From Cepaea nemoralis (lineage: Eukaryota; Mollusca; Gastropoda; Stylommatophora; Helicidae): a stretch of 64,000 bases of DNA. Location: assembly GCA_014155875.1 (NCBI GenBank), contig JACEFZ010011398.1, positions 607,001 through 671,000 of the forward strand, given 5' to 3'. How positions within the stretch are numbered: position 1 is the first letter of the stretch; every line of letters starts with the position of its first letter. The position numbers were made by a program, and so were the translations under genes. A model generated the notes under the pieces. It did no database searches. It was given only the letters and a program-made list of their open reading frames with translations, and had not been told where the DNA came from. Below are positions 11,021 through 21,699 of this stretch, piece by piece.

Positions 11021-11845
11021 GGATATAATGTCCAGGAACTTAGTGGATATAATGTCCAGGAACTTAGTGGATATAATGTCCAGGAACTTAGTGGATATAC
11101 TGTCCAGGAACTTAGTGGATATAATGTCCAAGGACTTAGTGGATATAATGTCCAAGAACTTAGTGGATATAATGTCCTGGAACTTAGTGGATATAATGTC
11201 CAGGAACTTAGTGGATTTACTGTCCAGGAACTTAGTGGATATAATGTCCAGGGACTTAGTGATATAATGTCCAGGAACTTAGTGGATATACTGTCCAGGA
11301 ACTTAATGAATATAATGTCCAGGAACTTAGTGGATATAATGTCCAGGGACTTAGTGAATATACTGTCCAGGAACTTAGTGGATATAATGTCCAGGAACTT
11401 AGTGGATATACTGTCCAGGAACTTAGTGGATATAATGTCCAGGAACTTAGTGGAAATACTGTCCAGAACTTAGTGGATATACTGTCCAGGAACTTAGTGG
11501 ATATACTGTCCAGGGACTTAGAGGATATACTGTCCAGGAACTTAGTGGATATAATATCCAGGGACTTAGTGAATATACTGTCCAGGAACTTAGTGGATAT
11601 AATGTCCAGAAACTTAGTGGATATAATGTCCAGAAACTTAGTGGATATAATGTCCAGAAACCTAGTGGATATAATGTCCAGGGACTTAGTGGATATAATG
11701 TCCAGGGACTTAGTGGATATAATGTCCAGGGACTTAGTGGATATACTGTCCAGCAACTTAGTGGATATAATGTCCAGGAACTTAGTGGATATAATATCCA
11801 GGAACTTAGTGGATATACTGTCCAGGAACTTAGTGGATATACTGT
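11021..11845. repeat. 24-bp minisatellite
   Basis: About 34 copies of GAACTTAGTGGATATAATGT followed by CCAG directly abut the preceding array. Variants alternate ATAATG with ATACTG and GGAAC with GGGAC. Confidence 0.92.
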
Positions 11846-12740
11846 TCTTGTTTATTGTCTGACAAGATGATGATGTCATATTTATTGTCTGATGAGATGA
11901 TGATGTCATATTTATTGTCTGATGAGATGATGATGTTATATTTATTGTCTGATTAGATGATGATGTCATATTTATTGTCTGATGAGATGATGATGTCATA
12001 TTTATTGTCTGATGAGATGATGATGTCATATTTATTGTCTGATGAGATGATGATGTCATATTTATTGTTGGATGAGATAATGATGTCATATTTATCATCT
12101 GATGAGATGATGATGTCATATTTATTGTCTGATGAGATAATGATGTCATATTTATTGTCTGATGAGATTATGATATCATATTTATTGTCTGATGAGATGA
12201 TAAAGTCATGTTTATTGTCTGATGAGATGATGAAGTCATATTTATTGTCTGATGAGATGATGATGTCATATTTATTGTTGGATGAGATAATGATGTCATA
12301 TTTATTGTCTATTACGATGATGATGTCACGTTTATTGTCTGATGAGATGATGATGTCATGTTTTTCATCAGATGTTTATTGTCAGATGAGATGATGATGT
12401 CATGTTTATTGTCTATTACGATGATTATGTCACATTTATTGTCTGATGAGATGATGATGTCATGTTATTCATCAGATGTTTATTGTCAGATGAGATGATG
12501 ATGTCATGTTTGTTGTCTGATGAGATGATGATGTCATGTTTTTCATCAGATGTTTGTTGTCTGACAAAATGATGTTATCTGATGTTCCTTGGAAGAAGGA
12601 GGAGGTTGTAATGTTTGTTGTGTGACAAGAGGATGTTGCCATGCTAGTTCTCTGACAAGATGATATTGTTATGTGTGTTGTCTGATGTTTGTTGTCTGAC
12701 TAGATGATGTTGTCATGTTTTATGTTGTCTTCTGACGGAT
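11846..12740. repeat. 30-bp minisatellite
   Basis: About 28 copies, increasingly degenerate to the right, of TTTATTGTCTGATGAGATGA followed by TGATGTCATA. The array runs up to the acceptor region of exon D, where a unit-like GTTGTCTTCTGACGGATG is still visible, so the intron is repeat from donor to acceptor. Confidence 0.9.
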
Positions 12741-12747
12741 GTGGCAG

Positions 12748-12848
12748 CAGCAGAGACACAGACAGCTCCGCTATGGAGGAGGAGGATGACCTGAAAGCCC
12801 TGGAGGCCAAGATACGATGTATGGGCATGAAGAAAAAGCCCTCACAGG
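12748..12848 (+). CDS. ZSWIM8: ZSWIM8 exon D
   Basis: The frame reads SSRDTDSSAMEEEDDLKALE, then AKIRCMGMKKKPSQ and G. The acceptor is one of three AGs in GGCAGCAGCAG (exon start 12748, 12751 or 12754); all give the required phase 2 and differ by one residue each. The donor CAGG|GTGAGT at 12849 leaves phase 1. The acidic run followed by a short Ala/Leu/Arg helix and a basic tail precedes the MASIDSSAPE motif, as in ZSWIM8 homologues. Confidence 0.8.
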
Positions 12849-12917
12849 GTGAGTAGATGGTATCTGACAGGACAGGGTCTGTTCTTTAGGATTAGTGGGT
12901 GTGGGAGTGGGTTAGTG

Positions 12918-12958
<41 letters not shown>

Positions 12959-14644
12959 TGTGTGTGCATGCATGCATGAGAGAGAGAAAGAGAGAGAGAT
13001 GGGTGGGGAGGGATTGGAGAAAGAGCAGAAAGGTTCAAGAAGGTGAAGGAGGAGGAAGAGAAACACAGAGGAGGTAGCCAACAGTAACAACTTGATAGAT
13101 GGAGTCCAACATATCACTGTCAGCTCTAACTCTAGAATGTTCAGTCTGGATGTTTTTCATCTCTTCACGTGGTCACCCGTGGAGCAGGCAGTCAGCCCAG
13201 GGAAGGACACAGTGATGGAGAAAGACTCACGGCAACAACAAACGTGTCTCAGCATGGAACAGATTTGAAGATTCACTGAATTTTGCATTAGCAGTGCCAT
13301 ATTTCAGCTCAAGAACTTCTGCATGCACAAAGATTGTCCTGGCAATGGGCTGTCTATGATCTCCCATACTCTCTACTAGACTGTCTTGGCCAATCTTGAC
13401 AAGGAAGCGATGGCAAATGATTGCCACAAATCTGACCTTTAGTTACATTATGTGCATGACAACAATTCCTGTTCCACAAAAATAACCAGAATCTGACCTG
13501 ACCAGTCTCCACGGACATGGGAGATAGTGGAACATTCCCACAATAATAACAGGATGTGTACAGTGCACATACAAGTGGAATGAGATCATAATAACTGGAG
13601 GTGTACAGTGCACATACAGTAACCTCATACAGACAAACAAACATCCCAACCATCCCATGAACACCATGGTTGCTATTGTTAAGGACATGGTTTAAGGGGC
13701 CACATGTCTATGGACAGCAGACCAAGCTGTAGAAGCAGGAGTACACAACGATTGAAGTAACATGTGAAAGACAAGACTACTCCAAGGAAATGCTCAAGAA
13801 ACCTGTGGAAGACAGCTTTGTTGCAAGAGATACAAGTGGCTCACATTGGGAGTCTGGCAGGAAAACTTACACACACGATCAGAGCTGTAGCAAGTAGCTC
13901 AGCTACAATTACAAATGGTCTCAGTAAAGTAGAACCTAGAAGTCTCGAACTCGACACAGGTGAAACTTGATGAACGCTAGAGAACATGATTATATGAGTT
14001 ACCATATTTAGGAAGCAGAGAATAGGTGGGAGTGGTGACGTCGATCCATCTCATGCAAAACATACTTTGAGAAGTCACAGATGTTGGGCACTGAGACAAA
14101 CAGTTATAAGAGAACAATTGGAGAATGATTAAAAGTGGAGAGGTTCGGCCAGCTCAGTGTGGATTCACAACATGTGGAGACAGACATTAATTGGAGTCCA
14201 GCATTTCTGAGCTGAGTATGGAGTGGGATCAGGAGGTGAAACATGACAAGACAAGGGTTTATGCAGTCATGGAGAAATATTATCACTGTCACTGGGACAT
14301 ATGAGGATAATCATGATGATGTCAGCGGAAGCTCTCCAAGTTACAGAAACCACAATGGAGACTTTCCTATGATAGAGAAGTGTGTGGTGATTTCCTTATT
14401 TTATGAGAGATTTTATTTTCGTGTAGGATTCTGAGAATGTGAAGCTGATGGTAGGTCAGCTCTGGAAACATGGCTAGAGTTGAATTGTTCCTTGTGACTG
14501 TATGCCAGTAAGATCTGGACCATGACCTGTGACCTGTAGTCTATATGTAAATGAGCAGTGCAGTGGCAGCTGTTGGTGACAGAACATCAGCTCTAGGGAG
14601 GTGAGGATGTGAGTGTAGTAGTGCCTCATGTTCTCTCTCACTAG
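12849..14644. other. Intron with GA-rich microsatellite, otherwise featureless
   Basis: A (GA)n run of about 36 bp lies at 12920-12955, followed by GT/CATG and more GA. A 20-bp motif containing GTGTACAGTGCACATACA occurs twice near 13555-13620. No coding exon, RNA gene or recognisable element was seen in 13140-14640. Confidence 0.55.
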
Positions 14645-14831
14645 GAATGGCCAGTATAGACAGCAGTGCCCCTGAAACCACGTCCAGCGACAACTCACCC
14701 ACATTGGTCAGGAGGAACTTCGGCAAACATCAGGGACCAGGCAGTGACAGCGGCAGCAGCGGGGAGAGCGACTCCCTGGGCTCTAGCAGCAGTGGTGATA
14801 AAGGCCGAGCCCTGCCCAGGGACAATGAAAG
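14645..14831 (+). CDS. ZSWIM8: ZSWIM8 exon E
   Basis: The acceptor is CACTAG|GA at 14645. The join to exon D gives PSQ-GMASIDSSAPETTSS, one of the most recognisable ZSWIM8 strings (GMASIDSSAPETTSD in vertebrates, from memory). It continues DNSPTLVRRNFGKHQ and a Ser/Gly/Asp-rich run with SDSLGSSSSGD. The donor is AAAG|GTGAGT at 14832, phase 2. The Ser-rich acidic stretch is expected to be disordered. Confidence 0.94.
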
Positions 14832-14867
14832 GTGAGTGGGTCTAGTCCTTGACTTCAGTTCAGTTTC

Positions 14868-15148
14868 ATTCAGTTCAGATCATCATCATTATACCCCGGA
14901 CCCATCCACAGCTGCTCTGATCTCCTCCGTGGTGCATCCACCAGTGTACAGCAACTAACCGTGCCAGCCCCTTGTTGATTGACCAGTCTGCTGACTTGCT
15001 TGATGGGCTGCACATTCCTGGCCACACAAATCTCCAGTCTGAAGGCTTTGTATATTAACTGTTGATGTTGATTCATTCAGTTGACAGTCCTTGTCCTTGG
15101 TTTGAGCAGATTCTCTAAGGGCATTCATGATGTCGGCTCTGTCCATTG
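14868..15148 (-). mobile_element. LINE 3'-end fragment related to the RNase H element
   Basis: On the - strand, MDRADIMNALRES is followed after frame changes by VSRLVNQQGAGTVSCCTL and RRRSEQLWMGPG. This parallels the C-terminus of the RNase H-bearing LINE (AMDQADILNALRE, RRLINQHRTGVVSRYTL, RRGSEHLW), so it is a diverged cousin. Its 3' side on this strand runs into a (TTCAG)n-like tail at 14850-14880. Confidence 0.7.
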
Positions 15149-15161
15149 GTTGACACTCTGA

Positions 15162-16371
15162 TACGAGGGGGCTTCAAATGAAAACCATAAATGTTGGTGA
15201 ATATATTCTGAACAAATGACGAACAAATGTGGTGTGCTGAACACTGGCTGATGTCAGGATGTGTGGAAGTGTCACTCACAGTGAATGTATTCTGAACAAA
15301 TGATGAACAAATGTGGTGTGCTGAACACTGGCTGATGTCAGGATGTGTGGAAGTGTCACTCACAGTGAATGTATTCTGAACAAATGATGAACAAATGTGG
15401 TGTGCTGAACACTGGCTGATGTCAGGATGTGTGGAAGTGTCACTCACAGTGAATGTATTCTGAACAAATGAAGAACAAATGTGGTGTGCTGAACACTGGC
15501 TGATGTCAGGATGTGTGGAAGTGTCACTCACAGTGAATGTATTCTGAACAAATGAAGAACAAATGTGGTGTGCTGAACACTGGCTGATGTCAGGATGTGT
15601 GGAAGTGTCACTCACAGTGAATGTATTCTGAACAAATGACGAACAAATGTGGTGTGCTGAACACTGGCTGATGTCAGGATGTGTGGAAGTGTCACTCACA
15701 GTGAATGTATTCTGAACAAATGATGAACAAATGTGGTGTGCTGAACACTGGCTGATGTCAGGATGTGTGGAAGTGTCACTCACAGTGAATGTATTCTGAA
15801 CAAATGATGAACAAATATGGTGTGCTGAACACTGGCTGATGTCAGGATGTGTGGAAGTGTCACTCACAGTGAATGTATTCTGAACAAATGATGAACAAAT
15901 GTGGTGTGCTGAACACTGGCTGATGTCAGGATGTGTGGAAGTGTCACTCAGTCGGCGGTTTTCCTGTACAAGGCTGCAATCGACTCTGGCGTCACTGCTT
16001 GGTGTTCCTGACCCGGTCATGGACAGTCTGTCACAGAAGTCACACCGTATTGAAACTTCCTACTCCACTCATACACTTGCTGGACTGACAGGCGTGCATC
16101 TTAATACTGGACCTTCAATCGCCGATGCATTTCTATAGGTTTCACCCCTTCACTGATCTAAAAACGGATAACAGAATGCTGCTGCTCTTTGGTGTATGTC
16201 AAAAGTGGGGCGGCCATCTTTAAACTGTCCTTATGATGTCATCATGTTCATCTGCACTGTGATGTCATGTGCTTAACACGCTTGACATCCTTAACAACAG
16301 TTACAAGACAATGGTATGGTTATTGTAATATCTGTCACACTTTTAAGGTTTTCATTTGAATCCCCCTCGCA
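15162..16371 (-). mobile_element. Mariner element, internally deleted and repeat-expanded
   Basis: Terminal inverted repeats are visible: TACGAGGGGGCTTCAAATG at 15162 and the reverse complement of TGCGAGGGGGATTCAAATG ending at 16371. They share about 22 of 26 bases. The right flank is TA; the left is GA, a decayed TA. On the - strand, about 16130-15950 resembles the mariner N-terminal helix-turn-helix region, in broken frames. The catalytic core is absent. The rest is the 84-bp array plus the 3' terminus, so it is non-autonomous. Confidence 0.8.
15197..15952 (-). repeat. 84-bp in-frame array from mariner HTH
   Basis: Nine copies of an 84-bp unit encode, on the - strand, the 28-residue period starting VSDTSTHPDISQCSAHHICS. 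The sequence just outside (ENRRLSDTSTHPDISQCSA) is the transposase original. The open frame of 301 codons is a repeat product and not a functional gene. Confidence 0.92.
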
Positions 16372-16439
16372 TAATGGTAGTGTCAGCCAGTCTACCCATT
16401 TTTTCATTGTTCTCAACACCCGTATGTCCTCACACAAAG

Positions 16440-16520
16440 GTATTCTCAGAACTCAGATATGCAGATGACACAGTCCTCCCAAACAGTGTACAAGTGTTAG
16501 AACAGTTATCTTCTAACTAT
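16440..16520 (+). pseudogene. LINE RT scrap with YADD motif, + copy
   Basis: The reading ELRYADDTVLPNSVQVLEQ contains the RT catalytic YADD box. The same sequence recurs inverted at 17162-17221. Too little remains to assign the LINE clade. Positions 16521-16870 hold nothing recognised. Confidence 0.7.
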
Positions 16521-16873
16521 TCCCAGAATGTCCCTGCAACATGTGAGTTCCACAGCTGCAGTGTTCTTCTGTAGTGATTGCTACATGGTCCATGACCCTC
16601 ATCCACATGCTGCCACAGGAAAGATGCACGTTCCCAACATGTGGTATGAATGTGTTTGCTGGGTTGTGCCATGGGCTCTGTGTATTACTCAGTCTTCTTG
16701 TGACTTGTGTAGAGCAGTCTCATTTGTTGTCATTGAGAGACCCCAGGTATTCAGTTTGTGGCATTATCAGTTTCTCTACCGTTGATTGTCATCTTCACCT
16801 GCTGTGTAGTTTTGTCTGTGGACAGGATTATTTTTGTTCAAATTCACAACAGATATTTAACTTCACCGTCGCC

Positions 16874-17186
16874 TGACAGACAGAATAACTGTTCTAATAC
16901 TTTACACTGTTTGACGGACAGGATGCCTGTTCTAATACCTTTACACTGTTTGACAGACAGGACAACTGTTCTAATACCTTTACACTGTTTGACAGACAGA
17001 ATACCTGTTCTAATACCTTTTATACTGTTAGACAGATAGGATACCTGTTCTAATATCTTTACACTGTTTGACAGACAGGATACCTGTTCTAATACCTTTA
17101 CACTGTTTGACAGACAGGATACCTGTTCTAATATCTTTACACTGTTTGACAGACAGAATATCTGTTCTAATGCCTTTACACTGTTT
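16874..17186 (-). repeat. 39-bp in-frame array from LINE RT
   Basis: Eight copies of a 39-bp unit (ACTGTTTGACAGACAGGATA then CCTGTTCTAATACCTTTAC) encode on the - strand the 13-residue period CLSNSVKVLEQVS. The adjacent RT reading YADDTVLSNSVKALEQ is the source. Confidence 0.9.
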
Positions 17187-17260
17187 GAGAGGACTGTATC
17201 ATCTGCATATCTGAGTTCTGCAGTTAAATTTCCACCGATCATCAATGGGTAACAATTGTC
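17150..17260 (-). pseudogene. LINE RT scrap with YADD motif, - copy
   Basis: On the - strand the reading is YPLMIGGNLTAELRYADDTV followed by LSNSVKALEQ. This is the RT palm segment next to the catalytic Asp pair. It runs into the 39-bp array and has no upstream RT. Confidence 0.75.
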
Positions 17261-17267
17261 ACCGGTC

Positions 17268-17515
17268 TCATACACTGCATGAATAGTTGTTGCACTCACC
17301 AAGTGTGTGCTCATAGACTGCATGAATAGTTGTTGCACTCACCAAGTGTGTGCTCATACACTGCATGAATAGTTGTTGCACTCACCAAGTGTGTGCTCAT
17401 ACACTGTATGAATAGTTGTTGCACTCACCAAGTGTGTGCTCATACACTGCATGAATAGTTGTTGCACTCACCAAGTGTGTGCTCATACACTGCATGAATA
17501 GTTGTTGCACTCACC
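17268..17515. repeat. 43-bp minisatellite
   Basis: Five to six copies of a 43-bp unit with core TCATACACTGCATGAATAGT and GCACTCACCAAGTGTGTGC. The first copies overlap the end of the inverted RT scrap. Confidence 0.88.
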
Positions 17516-17598
17516 ACTAACCCGGCTACTGTTTATACCAACATTAGCACCTGGAGCAACTTGTGCAAGTATATGACTGCAGTACTTCTTCCCCCCAG

Positions 17599-17679
17599 CC
17601 CACCAAGCCCCTACTTTAACCGGATGTCTCTGCCAGGAATCTTGGATTCTCGGACCCCAGCTGCAGGCAAGAACCTCAG
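17599..17679 (+). CDS. ZSWIM8: ZSWIM8 exon F
   Basis: The acceptor is a strong pyrimidine tract, CTTCTTCCCCCCAG|C, with exon start 17599. Phase 2 from exon E plus C gives Ser, then PPSPYFNRMSLPGILDSRTP and AAGKNLR. The donor is CCTCAG|GTAAAC at 17680, phase 2, and it completes an Arg codon with exon G. This 27-residue exon has no known motif but joins cleanly on both sides. Its last 8 bases plus the donor are the seed of the adjacent array. Confidence 0.84.
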
Positions 17680-18765
17680 GTAAACTTGCTTCTATTTGTC
17701 AGTTTAGTTACACTAGATACAGGTAACCTCAGGTAAACTTGACTCTATTGTCTGCCTGGTTACACTAGATACAAGTAACCTCAGGTAAACTTGACTATTG
17801 CCAGTCTAGTTACACTAGGGACAGGTAACCTCAGGTAAATTGGACTCTATTGTCTGTCTAGTAACACTAGGGACAGGTAACCTCAGGTAAACTTGACTCT
17901 TTTGTCAGTCTAGTTACACTAGGTACAGGTAACCTTAGGTAAACTTGACTCTATTGTCAGTCTAGTTACACTAGATACAGGTAACCTCAGGTAAACTTGA
18001 CTATATTGTCTGTCTGGTTACACTAGATACAGGTAACCTCAGGTAAACTTGACTATTGGCAGTCTAGTTACACTAGATACAGGTAACCTCAGATAAACTT
18101 GACTATTGTCTGTCTAGTTACACTAGATACAGGTAACCTCAGGTAAACTTGACTATTGGCAGTCTAGTTACACTAGATACAGGTAACCTCAGGTAAACTT
18201 GACTCTATTTGCCTTGTTACACTAGATACAGGTAACCTCAGATAAACTTGACTATTGTCAGTCTAGTTACACTAGATACAGGTAACCTCAGGTAAACTTG
18301 ACTATTGGCAGTCTAGTTACACTAGATACAGGTAACCTCAGGTAAACTTGACTATTGTCTGTCTAGTTACACTAGATACAGGTAACCTCAGGTAAACTTG
18401 ACTATTGGCAGTCTAGTTACACTAGATACAGGTAACTTCAGGTAAACTTGACTATTGTCAGTCTAATTACACTAGATATAGGTAACCTCAGGTAAACTTG
18501 ACTCTATTGTCAGTCTACTTGCACTAGATAAGGTAACCTAAGATAAACTTGACTATTGTCAGTCTACTTGCACTAGATACAGGTAACCTCAGGTAAACTT
18601 GACTATTGTCAGTCTAGTTACACTAGATACAGGTAACCTCAGGTAAATTGGACTCTATTGTCTGCCTGGTTACACTAGGTACAGGTAGCCTCAGGTAAAC
18701 TTGACTCACTTATCAGTCTAATTACACTAGGTACAGGTAATCTCAGGTATACTTGTCTTATAAGT
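17680..18765. repeat. 50-52 bp array carrying 5' splice sites
   Basis: About 21 copies of a unit reading GTAAACTTGACTATTGTCAG, TCTAGTTACACTAGATACAG and GTAACCTCAG. Every unit repeats the exon edge AACCTCAG|GTAAAC and adds a second donor-like site, ATACAG|GTAACC. In the exon frame the first codons past the real donor are AGG TAA, so use of any downstream copy would stop translation at once. Confidence 0.92.
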
Positions 18766-18874
18766 GTAGATAACTTGAGGAAAAATTACGGCAAACATTA
18801 TGTTTCTCTCTTTTACAAAATCCATCAGTTGTCAACTTGTTTCCACATTATTTGTGGTATTGTGCTCAGTCAGT

Positions 18875-19050
18875 CAGTCATCTATGTCACTTGTTCATAT
18901 GTTCAGTCAGTCAGTCATCTATGTCACTTGTTCATGTGTTCAGGCAGTCAGTCATCTATGTCACTTGTTTCATATGTTCAGTCAGTCAGTCATCTATGTC
19001 ACTTGTTCATACTTTCAGACAATCAGTCATCTATGTCACTTCATATGTCA
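18875..19050. repeat. About 38-bp tandem repeat
   Basis: Five imperfect copies built on CAGTCAGTCATCTATGTCAC and TTGTTCATATGTT. Confidence 0.85.
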
Positions 19051-19059
19051 CATGAGCCA

Positions 19060-19112
19060 TAGTGGCAGGGTGACTAGTGCACTTGCCTGCCCAGACAGTG
19101 GTTCTGGTTCAA
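19060..19112 (+). mobile_element. Possible tRNA-like SINE head
   Basis: A box B-like GGTTCAATTA (19100-19109) and upstream TGGCAGGGTGACTAGTGC resemble the head of a tRNA-derived SINE. The downstream body is replaced by the 49-bp array. Box A does not fit the consensus fully. Confidence 0.35.
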
Positions 19113-20410
19113 TTATATTTCCCATCTGTACAGTTGTGGGGACCACCCAGCGGAGGCAGGATTATATTTCCCATCTGTACAGTTGTGGGGACCACCCAGC
19201 GGAGGCAGGATTATATTTCCCATCTGTACAGTTGTGGGGACCACCCAGCAGAGGCAGGATTATATTTCCCATCTGTACAGTTGTGGGGACCACCCAGCGA
19301 AGGCAGGATTTTATTTCCCATCTGTACAGTTGTGGGGTTCACCCAGCGGAGGCAGGATTATATTTCCCATCTGTACAGTTGTGGGGTTCACCCAGCTGAG
19401 GCAGGATTATATTTCCCATCTGTACAGGTGTGGGGTTCACCCAGCGGAGGCAGGATTATATTTCCCATCTGTACAGTTGTGGAATCCACCCAGCGGAGGC
19501 AGGGTTATATTTCCCATCTGTACAGTTGTGGAATCCACCCAGCGGAGGCAGGATTATATTTCCCATCTGTACAGTTGTGGAATCCACCCAGCGTAGGCAG
19601 GATTATATTTCCCATCTGTACAGTTGTGGAATCCACCCAGCGGAGGCAGGATTATATTTCCCATCTGTACAGTTCTGGGGTCCACCCAGCGGAGGCAGGA
19701 TTATATTTCCCATCTGTACAGTTCTGGGGTCCACCCAGCGGAGGCAGGATTATATTTCCCATCTGTACAGTTCTGGGGTTCACCCAGCGTAGGCAGGATT
19801 ATATTTCCCATCTGTACAGTTCTGGGGTCCACCCAGCGGAGGCAGAATTATATTTCCCATCTGTACAGTTCTGGGGTCCACCCAGCGGAGGCAGGATTAT
19901 ATTTCCCATCTGTACAGTTCTGGGGTCCACCCAGCGGAGGCAGGATTATATTTCCCATCTGTACAGTTCTGGGGTCCACCCAGTGGAGGCAGGATTATAT
20001 TTCCCATCTGTACAGTTGTTTGGTCCACCCAGCGGAGGCAGGATTATATTTCCCATCTGTACAGTTGTGGAATCCACCCAGTGGAGGCAGGGTTATATTT
20101 CCCATCTGTACAGTTGTGTGGTCCACCCAGCGGAGGCAGGATTATATTTCCCATCTGTACAGTTGTGGAATCCACCCAGCGGAGGCAGGATTATATTTCC
20201 CATCTGTACAGTTATGGGGTCCACCCAGCGGAGGCAGAATTATATTTCCCATCTGTACAGTTCTGGGGTTCACCCAGCAGAGGCAGCATTGTATTTCCCA
20301 TCTGTACAGTTGTGGAATCCACCCAGTGGAGGTATTATTATATTTCCCATCACCATGGTTCTGGGGTCCACCCAGTGGAGGTATTATATTTCCCATCACT
20401 ATGGTTCTGT
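19103..20410. repeat. 49-bp minisatellite
   Basis: About 26 copies of GGATTATATTTCCCATCTGT, ACAGTTGTGGGGTCCACC, CAGCGGAGGCA. Since 49 is not a multiple of 3, the three forward frames rotate through the same peptides, which explains the 463-codon open frame. Variant blocks (GGAATCC, GGGGTTC, TTCTGGGG) are clustered, indicating local duplication. Confidence 0.93.
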
Positions 20411-20740
20411 TGTAATGTTTCTTTTCTCTGTTTCTGTTATTGTCCAGGTTTGGCATTTGCAGCATTGATTTTGTAGAAAAATTGTGCTGTAGAGTGTTTT
20501 TTTAAGTATCTACTGATACATCTTTGTTCTTTGGTATTGGTTCCATTTCTACAATGACCATGATTACTTTATTGCATCTGTTCTCAACCCTGTCTTCTGA
20601 TTTGCCATTTGATGATGTTATCTTCATCCAAACCATACACTACACTCTCTAATACAGATGTCTTTGTGGCTTGTGTCCGAGCTGTCTTGTCTGTGTACGT
20701 GTGCTGGATATGTGCTCACTCTCATGTCAAGTCTGGTCAT
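20411..20740. other. Intron stretch without recognised feature
   Basis: Unique sequence between the 49-bp array and the duplicated exon-G starts. No open frame or element was supported. Confidence 0.4.
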
Positions 20741-20758
20741 TCTCTTCGCCTGTTGCAG

Positions 20759-21050
20759 ATATAAGGGCAGACAGAGAGTGATGCTCGCTATACCCAACCA
20801 GTCATCTTACATTCTCTTTCCCCCCCCCCCCCCCCCCCCCCCCCCAACAAGCCATGATTATGTGCTGACTCTCATGATTCAAATGTAGTCATTCTCTTCA
20901 CCTGCTACAGATATAAGGGCAGACAGAGAGTGATGCCCGCTATACCCAACCAGTCATCTTACATTTTCTTCCCCCCCCCTCCCCCCAACAAGCCATGATA
21001 TGTGCTGACTCTCATGATTCAAATGTAGTCATTCTCTTCACCTGCTACAG
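20759..21050 (+). repeat. Two partial duplicates of exon G with acceptors
   Basis: The first 43 bases of exon G recur at 20759-20801 and 20911-20953. Each is preceded by the same acceptor region (TTGCAG or CTACAG) and followed by diverged sequence. Both copies end AACCAG|TC, so no donor is present and they are pseudo-exons. Between them lie a 26-base poly-C run (20820-20845) and a shorter C-rich tract near 20970. Copy spacing is 152 and 140 bp. Confidence 0.88.
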
Positions 21051-21334
21051 ATATAAGGGCAGACAGAGAATCATGCCCACTATACCCAACCAGCCCAGCG
21101 AGGCAGGCTACCACTTCATGTTTGAGCTGGCCAAGACAGTCCTGCAGAAGGCCGGAGGCACCTCATCTACCTCGTTGTTCACCCAGCCCAGCAGCAACAC
21201 CAGCCACAGCGGGCCTCACAGAAACCTGCACTTGTGTGCTTTCCAGATTGGCTTGTACGCCTTGGGCCTCAGCAACTGTGTGTCCCCCAACTGGCTGTCT
21301 AGGACTTACTCCTCACATGTCTCCTGGATTACAG
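21051..21334 (+). CDS. ZSWIM8: ZSWIM8 exon G
   Basis: The acceptor is CTACAG|A at 21051; A completes Arg from exon F, then YKGRQRIMPTIPNQPSEAGY and HFMFELAKTVLQKAGG follow. The exon continues with STSLFTQPSSN, GPHRNLHLCAFQIGLYALGL and ends in WLSRTYSSHVSWITG. The IPNQPSEA, LAKTVL, GPHRNLHLCAF and WLSRTYSSHVSWITG blocks are near-invariant in ZSWIM8 proteins and make this the most secure exon. The donor is ACAG|GTAAGA at 21335, phase 1. The region starts the conserved C-terminal helical part. Confidence 0.97.
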
Positions 21335-21489
21335 GTAAGAGATGCTTGCTTGTCCGTCACAGGTGGTGAAGACCACATTGTGAATAGTGTCCTCATGAGT
21401 GGATGAATTGACCTTGAAGAGGAGACACGCAATTCTTCCGCATCATTCTCTCTGTTGAGTTCATTTTAACCCAGTGACAAGATAAGTGA

Positions 21490-21695
21490 AGACAACGAAC
21501 AAACAAACAAACTTTATTTTCAAAGGGTCACAAATTGGGGACCCATGCCCATCTTACACTCGGCGCTACCAATCACACATCTTTCACACATCAATTAACT
21601 ACTGTGCATGTTATATTCACATAAAAAAACAACATTGTTGAATGAAAGTTGTGAACATAAAACAATGCATATTACCATGTTATGAGACAGGCAGA
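21490..21695 (-). repeat. Inverted-repeat arm, left
   Basis: This about 200-bp stretch is repeated inverted at 31012-31215. Read on the - strand it starts TGTCTCATAACATGGTAATA and ends with GACCCTTTGAAAATAAAG and a (GTTT)n-like tail. That tail looks like a retroposon 3' end with an AATAAA signal. Confidence 0.8.
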
Positions 21696-21699
21696 TGTA

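Noticed and set aside
13190..14434. Small open frames on both strands in the exon D-E intron
   Set aside because: All are under 110 codons, with no recognisable motif and no phase-compatible splice sites; exons D and E join directly in phase.
19077..20468. 463-codon open frame
   Set aside because: The 49-bp repeat frame rotation explains it fully.
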